This document shows positions 51,830 to 60,392 of a stretch of DNA of 64,000 bases, in pieces. Below the pieces are notes generated by a model that did not search any database, was not told the DNA's origin, and saw only the letters and a program-made list of their open reading frames with translations. A program made the translations under genes and the position numbers. The stretch is taken from contig NZ_SDLV01000010.1 in NCBI RefSeq assembly GCF_004916905.1, forward strand, positions 1 through 64,000, given 5' to 3'. Position 1 is the stretch's first letter. Every line of letters begins with the position of its first letter. Origin of the DNA: Chryseobacterium candidae (GTDB lineage: Bacteria; Bacteroidota; Bacteroidia; Flavobacteriales; Weeksellaceae).

Positions 51830-52621
51830 ATGAAGAAATTACTACTTATTGGCCTGTTCGGTCTTGCATCACTGAACGCCTCTGCTCAGGAGCAGAATGA
51901 AACCGGGACATACAACGGTGAAAAATACGGTTACATTATTGACAAATCCGGAAAGAAAACTGAAGGTGTTGTACAATTGCACGGCGGTTATTCAAGCCCG
52001 TGGCAAAATCAGTTAAAAGTAAAGTTTGCAGCCATTGCTGATATTGATAAAGTAAAGAACAGAATAAAATTTAAAACGTACGACACAGACGATATCAAAG
52101 AATATATGCTGTATGAAGGTGACACTCCGAGAGTTTTCAAATCGGTAAAATACTCAAACATGAGAGAGGCTTTAAATAGCTCAGAAAGTTCAACAGGATT
52201 ATCGGCAGGCTTTAAGGCAATCAATAACCTTTCAAGAACGGAGCAGTTTGCAGAAGTAGTAACGGAGGGCAAAATTACAGTTTATAAGCTTTATGGCTAC
52301 CCTACCGCTCTTTCTGCAAACAGCACACAGGCCATTACGCAGAGTGAAACAGACCGGTTAAAAGAGAATCCCAATTATATCTTTTCGAAGAAAGGAGGAA
52401 AAGCTGAAGAATTAACTCCCTCAAAAGCCAAAATCATACTGGCAGACTGTCCTTACGTAAAAGCAAAAATAGCAAAGGGTGAATATGGTTCCCTGAAAAA
52501 TGAGGAGAAAAAAAGAACAGGTCTTGGAAAATTCATCCGGGATGAAATCAGCAATTCAACAGTGGATAAACTTTCAATCATCAATGAAGTGATCTACGAT
52601 TATAATGAAAACTGCAAATAA
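51830..52621 (+). CDS. secreted protein of unknown function
   Basis: A 263-aa protein with a signal peptide ending NASAQ. The mature N-terminal half is beta-rich (YGYIIDKSGKKTEGVVQLHG, NQLKVKFAAIADIDKVKNRI, VFKSVKYSNMREALN), and the C-terminal half is more helical, with Lys/Glu pairs. Two cysteines (DCPYVK and the terminal NCK) could pair. I do not recognise a family. It has its own promoter and terminator. Confidence 0.7.
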   Translation: MKKLLLIGLFGLASLNASAQEQNETGTYNGEKYGYIIDKSGKKTEGVVQLHGGYSSPWQNQLKVKFAAIADIDKVKNRIKFKTYDTDDIKEYMLYEGDTPRVFKSVKYSNMREALNSSESSTGLSAGFKAINNLSRTEQFAEVVTEGKITVYKLYGYPTALSANSTQAITQSETDRLKENPNYIFSKKGGKAEELTPSKAKIILADCPYVKAKIAKGEYGSLKNEEKKRTGLGKFIRDEISNSTVDKLSIINEVIYDYNENCK

Positions 52622-52629
52622 AACAATAT

Positions 52630-52656
52630 AAGGCTTTCTGTTGGAAGCTTTTTTTA
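52630..52656 (+). terminator. terminator of the secreted protein gene
   Basis: AAGGCTTTC (52630-52638) pairs with GAAGCTTT (from 52644) with one bulge, followed by a T-run. Confidence 0.65.
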
Positions 52657-52704
52657 TGTCATTAAATCTTTTGTATTCTTATACACCACCAAACACTTAA
52701 TTCT

Positions 52705-53350
52705 ATGAAAATTCTAGTTCTGACAGCCGGCCTGCTTCTTTTTGTTTCCTGTAAAAATGAAAAAGATAAAACCAGTCCCAAAGAATCCGCTTCCATAGAT
52801 AATTCTGTTGTAAAAAAGGATTCTGTAAAAGCAGACATAACAGAAAACCCCATTGATCAGATCAAAAAAGAATATGCTGTGCTTCAGGCTCAGCTGGAAG
52901 CTGAGAAGCTAAGTTCTTCAAAATTCAGTTATGACTGCAATGATGAACCTTCAGGAGAAGTTATTTTTCATTCTGACAAGGATGGGATTAAAGTAATAGA
53001 GCATTTTTATGCAGAACACAGTCATTTTTCGGCATCTGAAAAGTATTTTATCAAAGAGGGAAAGCCTTTCTTTATTTTCAGACAGGAAACCGTATGGAAT
53101 TTTGATGGCGGCACTCCCGAAAAACCGGTTACCAAAGATGAAATTACAGAAACCCGTATGGTATCTTCAAAATAATCAGCTACTCAAATGTCTTGAAAAG
53201 AAATACAGTATAAAATCCCATCAGAAAGAAAAAACAGCTCCGGATACAATTCCTGGTAAAGAAATTATTTGTAACATGGAGGAAATCGTTAAGAGCTACC
53301 AATCTCTATTAAAACATAAAGACCAGAAAGGCTCCATACAATGTTTGTAA
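52705..53350 (+). pseudogene. lipoprotein gene with a +1 frameshift
   Basis: The first frame (52705-53175, 156 aa) starts with a lipoprotein signal and lipobox (LLFVSC) and contains FSYDCNDEPSGEVIFHSDKD, then breaks off after ITETRM with VSSK. In the next frame the sequence continues naturally: YLQNNQLLKCLEKKYSIKS, later ICNMEEIVKSYQSLLKHKDQ, ending at 53350. Removing one G in ATGGTATC (about 53158-53162) would join them into one 214-aa protein. So the gene is either recently inactivated or mis-sequenced here. The truncated product could still be made. Function unknown. Confidence 0.65.
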
Positions 53351-53354
53351 AAAC

Positions 53355-53388
53355 AAAAGAGATTGCCCAAAAGTCAATCTCTTTTTTA
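53355..53388. terminator. bidirectional terminator
   Basis: AAAAGAGATTG (53355-53365) pairs with CAATCTCTTTT (53375-53385), with T-runs on both strands. It lies between the lipoprotein gene (plus) and the KAS III-like gene (minus). Confidence 0.88.
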
Positions 53389-53409
53389 TATTTTGGGAGA
53401 GCCTGTATT

Positions 53410-54471
53410 TTAAAACTGATAAACAAAAGCATTAATATTCATTCCTGCGCCTACGGATGCAAATAAGACTACATCATTTTTTTTGATTTTATGATGTTCC
53501 AGTTCATCCTTTAAAATCATCGTCAGCAAAGAAGGAATAGTTGCAACGCTGCTGTTTCCTAATTTATGAATAACCATAGGCATAATATTTTCCGGAACTG
53601 GCTTTCCATACAATTGATAAAACCTGCTAACGATGGCTTCATCCATTTTTTCGTTTGCCTGATGAATGATAATTTTATCTAACTGATCAATGGAATACCC
53701 ACTGTTGTCAAGACATTTTTTCATCGCATCCGGAACATTGATGAGGGCAAATTCATATATTTTTCTGCCATCCATCTTGATGTATCGGGTATCCGGACAG
53801 CTTTCGTTGTTGTAAGACTTTCCAAAATACAAATAGTCTTTTTCTTCAAGTGTATAAGAAGCTGATAAATGAGACCTGATCCCGGAATCATCATTTTCAT
53901 TCACTTCCAGAACAGCCGCTCCTGCTCCATCTGCATAGATCATACTGTCTCTGTCGTGGATGTCCACTACACGGGAAAGTGTTTCTGCACCAATAACCAG
54001 GCATCGTTTGGCTATACCAGACTTGATCAATGCATGAGCCTGTATGACTCCTTCAATCCATCCCGGGCATCCAAAAAGAACATCATAGGCTACGCAGAAA
54101 TTATTTCTGATTCCCAATAAATGTTTCACCCTTGCAGCAAGACTGGGCACGGTATCAGACTGAACCGTTCCAAAACGAACATCCCCAAAATTATGGGCAA
54201 ATATAATATAATCTAATGTTTCAGGATCGATTCCTGCATTTTCTATGGCTGAACGCGCTGCAATAAGTCCCAGATCTGAAGTAACCTGTGTACTGTGCGC
54301 ATATCTTCTTTCTTCAATACCTGTAATCTTCTTTAGCTTGTCCGTAATGGAAGCATTATTCTCTTTTAATAAAATCCCTTCTTCATTAAGAAAAACATGT
54401 TTATCAAAAAATAAATTGGTTATTGTTTCTGATGGGATATAATTTCCTACCCCGATTATTTTTGTCATCAT
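53410..54471 (-). CDS. KAS III-like 3-oxoacyl-ACP synthase family enzyme
   Basis: A 353-aa thiolase-fold condensing enzyme. The catalytic triad is visible: Cys135 in DVLFGCPGW, His in IIIHQANEKM and Asn in HKLGNSSVAT. The start is one of two adjacent Met codons. FabH-type enzymes begin fatty-acid synthesis from acetyl-CoA. This sequence has an insertion in the N-terminal region (FFDKHVFLNEEGILLKENNA) and FGCPG in place of the usual A-C-A/G, so it may act on another acyl substrate, for example in the synthesis of branched or specialised lipids. Monocistronic. Confidence 0.87.
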   Translation of the reverse strand: MMTKIIGVGNYIPSETITNLFFDKHVFLNEEGILLKENNASITDKLKKITGIEERRYAHSTQVTSDLGLIAARSAIENAGIDPETLDYIIFAHNFGDVRFGTVQSDTVPSLAARVKHLLGIRNNFCVAYDVLFGCPGWIEGVIQAHALIKSGIAKRCLVIGAETLSRVVDIHDRDSMIYADGAGAAVLEVNENDDSGIRSHLSASYTLEEKDYLYFGKSYNNESCPDTRYIKMDGRKIYEFALINVPDAMKKCLDNSGYSIDQLDKIIIHQANEKMDEAIVSRFYQLYGKPVPENIMPMVIHKLGNSSVATIPSLLTMILKDELEHHKIKKNDVVLFASVGAGMNINAFVYQF

Positions 54472-54611
54472 TTTAGTATTTGGCTCCTGTTTTTTAATTA
54501 GACCTCAGGAATGATTTATTAAATATAATGAATGAACGTAAATACTTCTCAATATAGTATAGAACAAGAATGCATTGCATTATAAAAAATTAAATGTGAT
54601 AGCAGAAAAAT

Positions 54612-54645
54612 AATAAAAAAAGAGGTGTCCCATCGGAAACCTCTT
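54612..54645 (-). terminator. terminator of frr
   Basis: AAGAGGT (54620-54626) pairs with ACCTCTT (54639-54645). On the minus strand a T-run follows. It lies 24 bp past the frr stop. Confidence 0.75.
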
Positions 54646-54668
54646 CTTTATTTTCAACAGCTTTAGAA

Positions 54669-55223
54669 TTATACTTTCATAATTTCAGCCTCTTTTGTCT
54701 TAAGATGCTCATCACAAAGCTTAACGTATTTATCAGTATAAGTCTGGATTTCTTCTTCCACTCCTTTTACTACATCTTCAGAAACTCCTTCCAGCTTTTT
54801 AAGTTCTTTTAAACCATCCTGTCTTGCGTTTCTTACCGTCACTTTAGTGTTCTCAGTTTCTGCTTTAGCCTGCTTTGCAAGTTCCTTTCTTCTTTCCTCA
54901 GTTAAAGGCGGAACATTCAGGATAATGTTTTCTCCGTTGTTAGAAGGGGCAAAACCTAAGTTTGAGTTGATGATTGCTTTTTCAATCGCGTTGATTGCTG
55001 TTCTGTCCCAAGGTTGAATAGAGATTGTCATTGCATCCGGAACAGAAACATTCGCAACCTGGTTGATAGGAGTCATTGCTCCGTAATATTCTACCATTAC
55101 ATCCTGAACCATTGATGTAGAAGCACGTCCTGCTCTAATTCTTTGAAATGCGTGATCCAGGTGCTTTACCGCTGCATCCATGTCTTGTTTTACAGATTCT
55201 AATATAAGATCTAATTCTTCCAT
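54669..55223 (-). CDS. frr: ribosome recycling factor
   Basis: A 184-aa protein (Met at 55223, MEELDLILESVKQDMDAAVK; an upstream in-frame start would add ten residues). It has the two-domain RRF pattern: a long three-helix bundle, with FQRIRAGRAS near residue 30 and ending DKYVKLCDEHLKTKEAEIMKV. The hinge and beta domain in between contain VEYYGAMTPINQVANV and SIQPWDRTAINAIEKAI. RRF with EF-G releases ribosomes from mRNA after termination. It lies downstream of pyrH, the common bacterial order, but separated by 398 bp and a terminator. Confidence 0.97.
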   Translation of the reverse strand: MEELDLILESVKQDMDAAVKHLDHAFQRIRAGRASTSMVQDVMVEYYGAMTPINQVANVSVPDAMTISIQPWDRTAINAIEKAIINSNLGFAPSNNGENIILNVPPLTEERRKELAKQAKAETENTKVTVRNARQDGLKELKKLEGVSEDVVKGVEEEIQTYTDKYVKLCDEHLKTKEAEIMKV

Positions 55224-55560
55224 TATTATATTAAAGTTTGATAAATTACACATCTATTAATCCATCTGAATATCAGTTAATTAAAACTAAAAAACGCTGT
55301 AAACATCAGTGTTTTCTTATTGTTTTAAATTATTTTTTTACTATTCAGTGCTGCAAAAATAGTGATTATTTCCATATTTTGGTAAGACTGCATTCTGTAT
55401 TTTAAGAAAACTATAATATTTTAAAATGTGATTACTTTAACATATACATTTTGTGTGTTTAATGTTTTGGAAATAGTTGACGATTAGATTAATTAGTTTA
55501 TTCTATAAATCCTTTTACAATAATAAAAGTTCGCTGTTTAGATCAGGCTTATTAAAATAA
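55224..55560. other. intergenic region between pyrH and frr
   Basis: AT-rich, no supported ORF. A short hairpin (AAAACGCTG / CAGTGTTTT, 55290-55314) lies upstream of frr. The frr promoter must lie here, but no clear -33/-7 pair was found. Confidence 0.4.
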
Positions 55561-55597
55561 AAAAAAACACCTGTCACAGTACTGCAACAGGTGTTTT
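55561..55597 (-). terminator. terminator of pyrH
   Basis: AAAACACCTGT (55563-55573) pairs with ACAGGTGTTTT (55586-55596). On the minus strand T-rich sequence follows the stem. Confidence 0.88.
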
Positions 55598-55621
55598 TAT
55601 ATTTTTTAGTAGTTAAATTAA

Positions 55622-56332
<711 letters not shown>

Positions 56333-56449
56333 TTATTTTTAATAACTTTTTATTAGTATGGGTTTCCCCTGAATTTGATTTTGCAAATATAATCATTAAA
56401 GATATTGATGAAAGAAAAATATTTAAATAGAAATAATGTCAGAAATATT

Positions 56450-56478
56450 TTGAAAAGTACGAAAAAGGATTATTTTTG
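56450..56478 (+). promoter_or_regulatory. promoter of porQ
   Basis: TTG (56450-56452), an 18-nt spacer, then TATTTTTG (56471-56478). It lies 18 nt before the TTG start codon. Confidence 0.7.
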
Positions 56479-56496
56479 CATTAATTATAAATTGAG

Positions 56497-57489
56497 TTGA
56501 AGAAAATTATCATTTTTTCATTATTTCTATCAGGAATTGTTTCTTATGCACAAACAGGAACAAATGTTTATCCGTTCTTAAATGTACCTGTATCTGCAAG
56601 ACAGGCTGCTTTGGGCGGAGATGCAATTTCAGTAAGAGATTATGATGTTTCCTTTGCTATTGCAAACCCTGCCCTGTTAAATAAAGATTCTGACAAACAG
56701 CTTTCTGTAAACGCAACGGCTTATCTTGCCGACTCGAAATACGGAACTATTGCTTATGCCAAAGACTTTGAAAATGGCCACATGGCTACCATCAATGCAA
56801 GGTATATGAGCTACGGAAGTATTCCAAGGACGGATGAAAGCGGTTTTGAAAACGGAGAATTCAAAGCTTCAGATGTCGCTATTGGTGCGGGCTATGCTTA
56901 CCAGTTTGAAGAAGACTGGACGATTGGTGGAGGACTTAATTTTATTACCTCAAAAATCGACAACTATACTTCTTCCGCGATCTCAGGAACAGCGGGAATT
57001 ACCTATCATAATAAAAAAAGTAAAGAAGTAGTTTCATTGGTCATGAGAAACTTTGGGTTTCAGCTGAAATCTTTTAACGGAACAAGAGAAAATCTTCCTT
57101 TCAGAATAGATCTGGGCTATACCAAGACCATCAAGAACTTCCCTCTTGCCATCACCATTACCGCACATGATCTTCAGAAGTTTGATATTTCTTCAGAAGA
57201 GAATCTGGATGGGCAGAAAGTGGGTGCCGGCAGAAAAATTGCCGATCACTTTTCGTTGGGGGCAGAATTGTTTCCGGAAAAGAATTTCAATATCAGGCTG
57301 GGCTATAATGTAAAAAGAGGAAATGAGCTGGCAGTTGCGGACCAAAGAAACTTCTCAGGACTTTCTGCAGGATTTGGAGTCAAAGTTTCCAGATTCCGTA
57401 TTGATTATGCCCACGTGAGATACCACAACTCTTCGAACGTCAACCAGATAGGAATTTCTATGGACCTTTCCAGCCATAGAGGAGAATAA
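56497..57489 (+). CDS. porQ: type IX secretion system protein PorQ
   Basis: A 330-aa outer-membrane beta-barrel protein related to the PorV/PorQ group. The signal peptide ends SYAQ, followed by the typical VYPFLNVPVSARQAALGGDA and later the FNFITSKID-like, GAGYAYQFEEDW and NIRLGYNVKRG segments. PorQ takes part in type IX secretion in Bacteroidota. The start is TTG at 56497, supported by the promoter and the immediate signal peptide; no ATG occurs until well inside. cmk follows 84 bp downstream, a pairing known in this phylum. Confidence 0.88.
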   Translation: MKKIIIFSLFLSGIVSYAQTGTNVYPFLNVPVSARQAALGGDAISVRDYDVSFAIANPALLNKDSDKQLSVNATAYLADSKYGTIAYAKDFENGHMATINARYMSYGSIPRTDESGFENGEFKASDVAIGAGYAYQFEEDWTIGGGLNFITSKIDNYTSSAISGTAGITYHNKKSKEVVSLVMRNFGFQLKSFNGTRENLPFRIDLGYTKTIKNFPLAITITAHDLQKFDISSEENLDGQKVGAGRKIADHFSLGAELFPEKNFNIRLGYNVKRGNELAVADQRNFSGLSAGFGVKVSRFRIDYAHVRYHNSSNVNQIGISMDLSSHRGE

Positions 57490-57573
57490 TCTTCCTGACC
57501 GGAAATTTCTTAATTATTCCGAAAATTTCCTACTTATTCTTGATTTTCTAAAAAAAATCTTGAAATTTGCAGT

Positions 57574-58248
57574 ATGAAAAAACCTGTAATTGCTATCGAT
57601 GGGTACTCGTCTACCGGAAAAAGTTCTATCTCAAAAATCATTGCTGATCAGCTGGGACTTATTCATATGGATACAGGAGCGCTTTACAGAGGAGTTACCT
57701 GGTATGCTTTGCAGCATTGTCTGAATGAAAACGGTGAGATTGATCTGAATACGCTGTTCTCTTCTTTTAATCAGATCAGACTTGAATTTAAAAACAACGA
57801 AGGAACACTTATTTTATTCCTTAATGACGCCGATATATCTAAAGAAATCCGTACAAATACAGTATCGGACAATGTAAGCCTTGTTGCCAAACAGAAAGAA
57901 GTAAGAGACTTCCTGCTGCAGTCGCAGCGCAGTTTGGCAGAAAAAGGAGGCGTTATTATGGACGGACGTGACATTGGGACAGTAGTTCTGCCAAATGCGG
58001 ACTATAAATTCTTCCTTACTGCCAGTATTGACGAAAGAACCAACAGAAGATTTCTGGAACTGAAAGGCCTGGGAATACAAGCAGATAAAGAACAGGTAAA
58101 ACAAAATCTTATAGAACGTGACAAGATCGACAGCGAACGTGAAATAGCCCCATTGAAGCAGGCTGAAGATGCAATCGTTATTGATAATTCTGAACTTACA
58201 AAAGAGGAAACCATACAGCTTATTTTATCTCACATCAAAAAGATTTAA
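57574..58248 (+). CDS. cmk: cytidylate kinase
   Basis: A 224-aa P-loop kinase converting CMP/dCMP to the diphosphates. The P-loop is in IDGYSSTGKSSISK (residues about 7-20). LGLIHMDTGALYRGVTWYAL and MDGRDIGTVVLPNADYKFFL are strong cmk signatures, with IERDKIDSEREIAPLKQAED at the lid. Length is normal. It follows porQ on the same strand. An AT-rich hairpin (GGAAATTT / AAATTTCC) in the gap is not followed by Ts, so read-through from porQ is likely. Confidence 0.96.
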   Translation: MKKPVIAIDGYSSTGKSSISKIIADQLGLIHMDTGALYRGVTWYALQHCLNENGEIDLNTLFSSFNQIRLEFKNNEGTLILFLNDADISKEIRTNTVSDNVSLVAKQKEVRDFLLQSQRSLAEKGGVIMDGRDIGTVVLPNADYKFFLTASIDERTNRRFLELKGLGIQADKEQVKQNLIERDKIDSEREIAPLKQAEDAIVIDNSELTKEETIQLILSHIKKI

Positions 58249-58343
58249 CAATTTTTAATAGGCTTCAGGCCTCCTTTGGTATACAAATTGTAAGTTTTAT
58301 TACTGTAAAAACTAATCTATTATTAATTATTAAAAAACTTAAA

Positions 58344-58694
58344 ATGTCTAGAAAAGGAAATAATACAGCAGGTATATTGGCAGGACTTCTTGCAGGTGCT
58401 GCAGCAGGTGTAATCTTAGGAATGTTATACGCACCTGAAGAAGGTAAAGAAACAAGAAAAAAAATCAAAACTAAAGCAAACGATCTTAAAGATCAGGCTA
58501 AAAATAAATACGGAGAGGTTTCAGAAAAAGTAAAAGACCAATATGGTAATATTTCTTCTACTTTCAAAGAAACAGCAAGCAGCGTAGCACATACTGTGAA
58601 AGACGGATATGATAAATACAAAGATCAGATTGTTTCTAAAACTGCAGATTTGGCCAAAGATGTAGAAGCGGAACTGAATGATCTGAAAAAATAA
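58344..58694 (+). CDS. YtxH-domain envelope protein
   Basis: A 116-aa protein. NTAGILAGLLAGAAAGVILGMLYAPEEGKETRKKI is the YtxH pattern: a glycine-rich membrane segment followed by LxAPxxGxxTR. The remainder is a charged, amphipathic helix with repeats (NKYGEVSEKVKDQYGNISST, VKDGYDKYKDQ). YtxH proteins are linked to general stress responses. It begins a group with the holin-like and unknown genes, though a terminator follows it. Confidence 0.88.
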   Translation: MSRKGNNTAGILAGLLAGAAAGVILGMLYAPEEGKETRKKIKTKANDLKDQAKNKYGEVSEKVKDQYGNISSTFKETASSVAHTVKDGYDKYKDQIVSKTADLAKDVEAELNDLKK

Positions 58695-58723
58695 GTAATT
58701 TATCTTTTTTAAGTAAATTACAG

Positions 58724-58757
58724 AAAGGAACTTTTGTGTGAAAGTTCCTTTTTTTGT
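58724..58757 (+). terminator. terminator after the YtxH gene
   Basis: AAAGGAACTTT (58724-58734) pairs with AAAGTTCCTTT (58741-58751), followed by TTTT. The holin-like gene begins 18 bp later, so some read-through would be needed for co-transcription. Confidence 0.85.
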
Positions 58758-58774
58758 AACTTTAAAAAAAAACA

Positions 58775-59083
58775 ATGATAGAAACTATTAAAGAATACGC
58801 CTCCAAGAGAATAGATCTTCTGAAAATTGAAGCGACTGAAAAGTCTTCACTTTCTGCCGGGCTCATTACTTACTTTGTAGTACTGCTTGTTGCTTTTGCT
58901 TTTTTTATTATCCTTTTCAATTTTGGAATTGCTTTCCTTATCGGAAAAGCACTGGATAATTACTCATATGGATTCTTAATTGTTGCTGCATTTTATGCGC
59001 TGATAATGGCCTTTGTTGTAGCCTTCAAGAATAAGATTGTCAATACCGTTGCTGATCAGGTTATTAAATTTTTAAATCATTAA
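58775..59083 (+). CDS. holin-superfamily-like membrane protein
   Basis: A 102-aa protein with a charged amphipathic N-terminal helix (IKEYASKRIDLLKIEATEKSS) and two membrane helices (LITYFVVLLVAFAFFIILFN, GFLIVAAFYALIMAFVVAF). This is the layout of the phage holin 3_6 / putative Holin-X domain found in many chromosomal proteins that are not phage lysis genes. It is 3 bp from the next gene and therefore operonic with it. Confidence 0.82.
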   Translation: MIETIKEYASKRIDLLKIEATEKSSLSAGLITYFVVLLVAFAFFIILFNFGIAFLIGKALDNYSYGFLIVAAFYALIMAFVVAFKNKIVNTVADQVIKFLNH

Positions 59084-59086
59084 ACT

Positions 59087-59587
59087 ATGGGCATAAAATA
59101 CGAGAGCATTGAAGAATTAAGAAGAAAGAAAAAACTGCTTAAGGGGGAAATAAATGATCTGGAAAATCTTCTGACCTTCAAAAATACAAAAGAAAGCCTA
59201 AGTGCATTTACCAATGGTTTAAGTGATCAGTATCTTCAGGAAAAAATTGATGAAGACGGTGATGAAAAAGTAGTTTTAAGAAAAGATGTCATTGCCAAAC
59301 AGATTACTTCCGAGGTGAAAGATCTTCTGATCAGCAAAAATACCGCCGTAGGAATTGCAAATTCCGCATTCAAGGGAGGAAATATTACAGACGGTCTTGT
59401 TAAACTGGGTGTTACTGCCATCGTAGGAAACTACGCCAAAAAGAATATGAAAAGTTCAAACTGGAAGAAAAAACTGATTGGTGCCGCATTGATTTATCTT
59501 GCTCCTATAGCACTGAAATATGTCAGAAAAAAGATGGAGGTATATCAGAAAAACAAAAGTGTTTCAAGTTTGGAACAATTGATATAA
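59087..59587 (+). CDS. unknown protein in the envelope trio
   Basis: A 166-aa protein. The first half is a charged helical, coiled-coil-like region (ESIEELRRKKKLLKGEINDL, then ENLL). The second half contains GVTAIVGNYAKKNMKSSNW and a short hydrophobic segment (KKLIGAALIYLAPIALKYVR) likely to associate with the membrane. No family recognised. It follows the holin-like gene by 3 bp and is probably its functional partner. Confidence 0.7.
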   Translation: MGIKYESIEELRRKKKLLKGEINDLENLLTFKNTKESLSAFTNGLSDQYLQEKIDEDGDEKVVLRKDVIAKQITSEVKDLLISKNTAVGIANSAFKGGNITDGLVKLGVTAIVGNYAKKNMKSSNWKKKLIGAALIYLAPIALKYVRKKMEVYQKNKSVSSLEQLI

Positions 59588-59666
59588 AATCAGATATTGG
59601 AAACCAGATGCTGGATTATATTCAGTAATATTTTACAATAATTTCTAACCTCTGGTTTCTGATTTT

Positions 59667-60392
59667 CTATTTTGAGAATAACTGCCCTAAAATAATCCCG
59701 GCCGCCATTGATACATTCAGGCTTTCTGTAGACTGGGATTTTCCAAACCGCGGAATACTGATACTTTTTTGTAAAAGCTTTTCTGTTTCCGGTCTCATTC
59801 CGTTTCCTTCATTTCCTAAAATCAGATTTAGCTTTTCAGGTTTCTGAAAAGTATAGATATTTTCTCCTTCCATATCGGTTCCGATATTTACATTCTCTGT
59901 TGTAGAAAGATATTCCACCAGATCAGTATAAACAATATTGACTCTGGTAAAAGATCCCATCGTTGCCTGAATCACTTTCGGATTGTACACATCTACAGTA
60001 TCTTCACTACAGATGATCTGTTCAATACCAAACCAGTCTGCCAGTCGTATAATAGTACCTAGATTTCCCGGATCCTGTATCCCATCCAACACCAATTGTA
60101 TATTCTTATCCTCCCATTTTTCCTCCCCGGCAAGATAACATACCGCAACAGAATCTTTCGGAGTTTTAAGAAAACTTATTTTTTTTAATTCATTTTCAGA
60201 GATATGGGTAACAGGGATATCAGTACGGTCCAATTTTTGTGGATCGGTTGACAATATTTCTTTAACTTTAAAGTTAGAATTAGAAAGTTCACAAATGATT
60301 TTATTACCTTCAACCAAAAACAAATTGTATTTTTGTCTGAACTTCTTTTTATCTAAAGATTGTAAAACTTTTATTGTATGAGCTGTAAGCAT
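59667..60392 (-). CDS. TrmH/SpoU-family RNA methyltransferase
   Basis: A 241-aa protein (start at the Met at 60392, MLTAHTIKVLQSLDKKKFRQ). The N-terminal RNA-binding region contains FLVEGNKIICEL. The C-terminal knotted SpoU domain carries motif 1 VLDGIQDPGNLGTIIRLADW, motif 2 LNLILGNEGNGM and motif 3 ESLNVSMAAGII, which bind SAM. It methylates ribose 2'-O in rRNA or tRNA; the target base is not evident. Its start region overlaps the start of the divergent tamL gene by 15 bp. Confidence 0.92.
   Translation of the reverse strand: MLTAHTIKVLQSLDKKKFRQKYNLFLVEGNKIICELSNSNFKVKEILSTDPQKLDRTDIPVTHISENELKKISFLKTPKDSVAVCYLAGEEKWEDKNIQLVLDGIQDPGNLGTIIRLADWFGIEQIICSEDTVDVYNPKVIQATMGSFTRVNIVYTDLVEYLSTTENVNIGTDMEGENIYTFQKPEKLNLILGNEGNGMRPETEKLLQKSISIPRFGKSQSTESLNVSMAAGIILGQLFSK

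Noticed and set aside
53009..53350. An independent 113-aa gene
   Set aside because: Its first 50 codons overlap the lipoprotein gene in another frame; only the last part is protein-like, as the continuation of that gene.
58775..59083. Prophage lysis gene
   Set aside because: Holin-like architecture only; no phage genes nearby, and such proteins are common in chromosomes.
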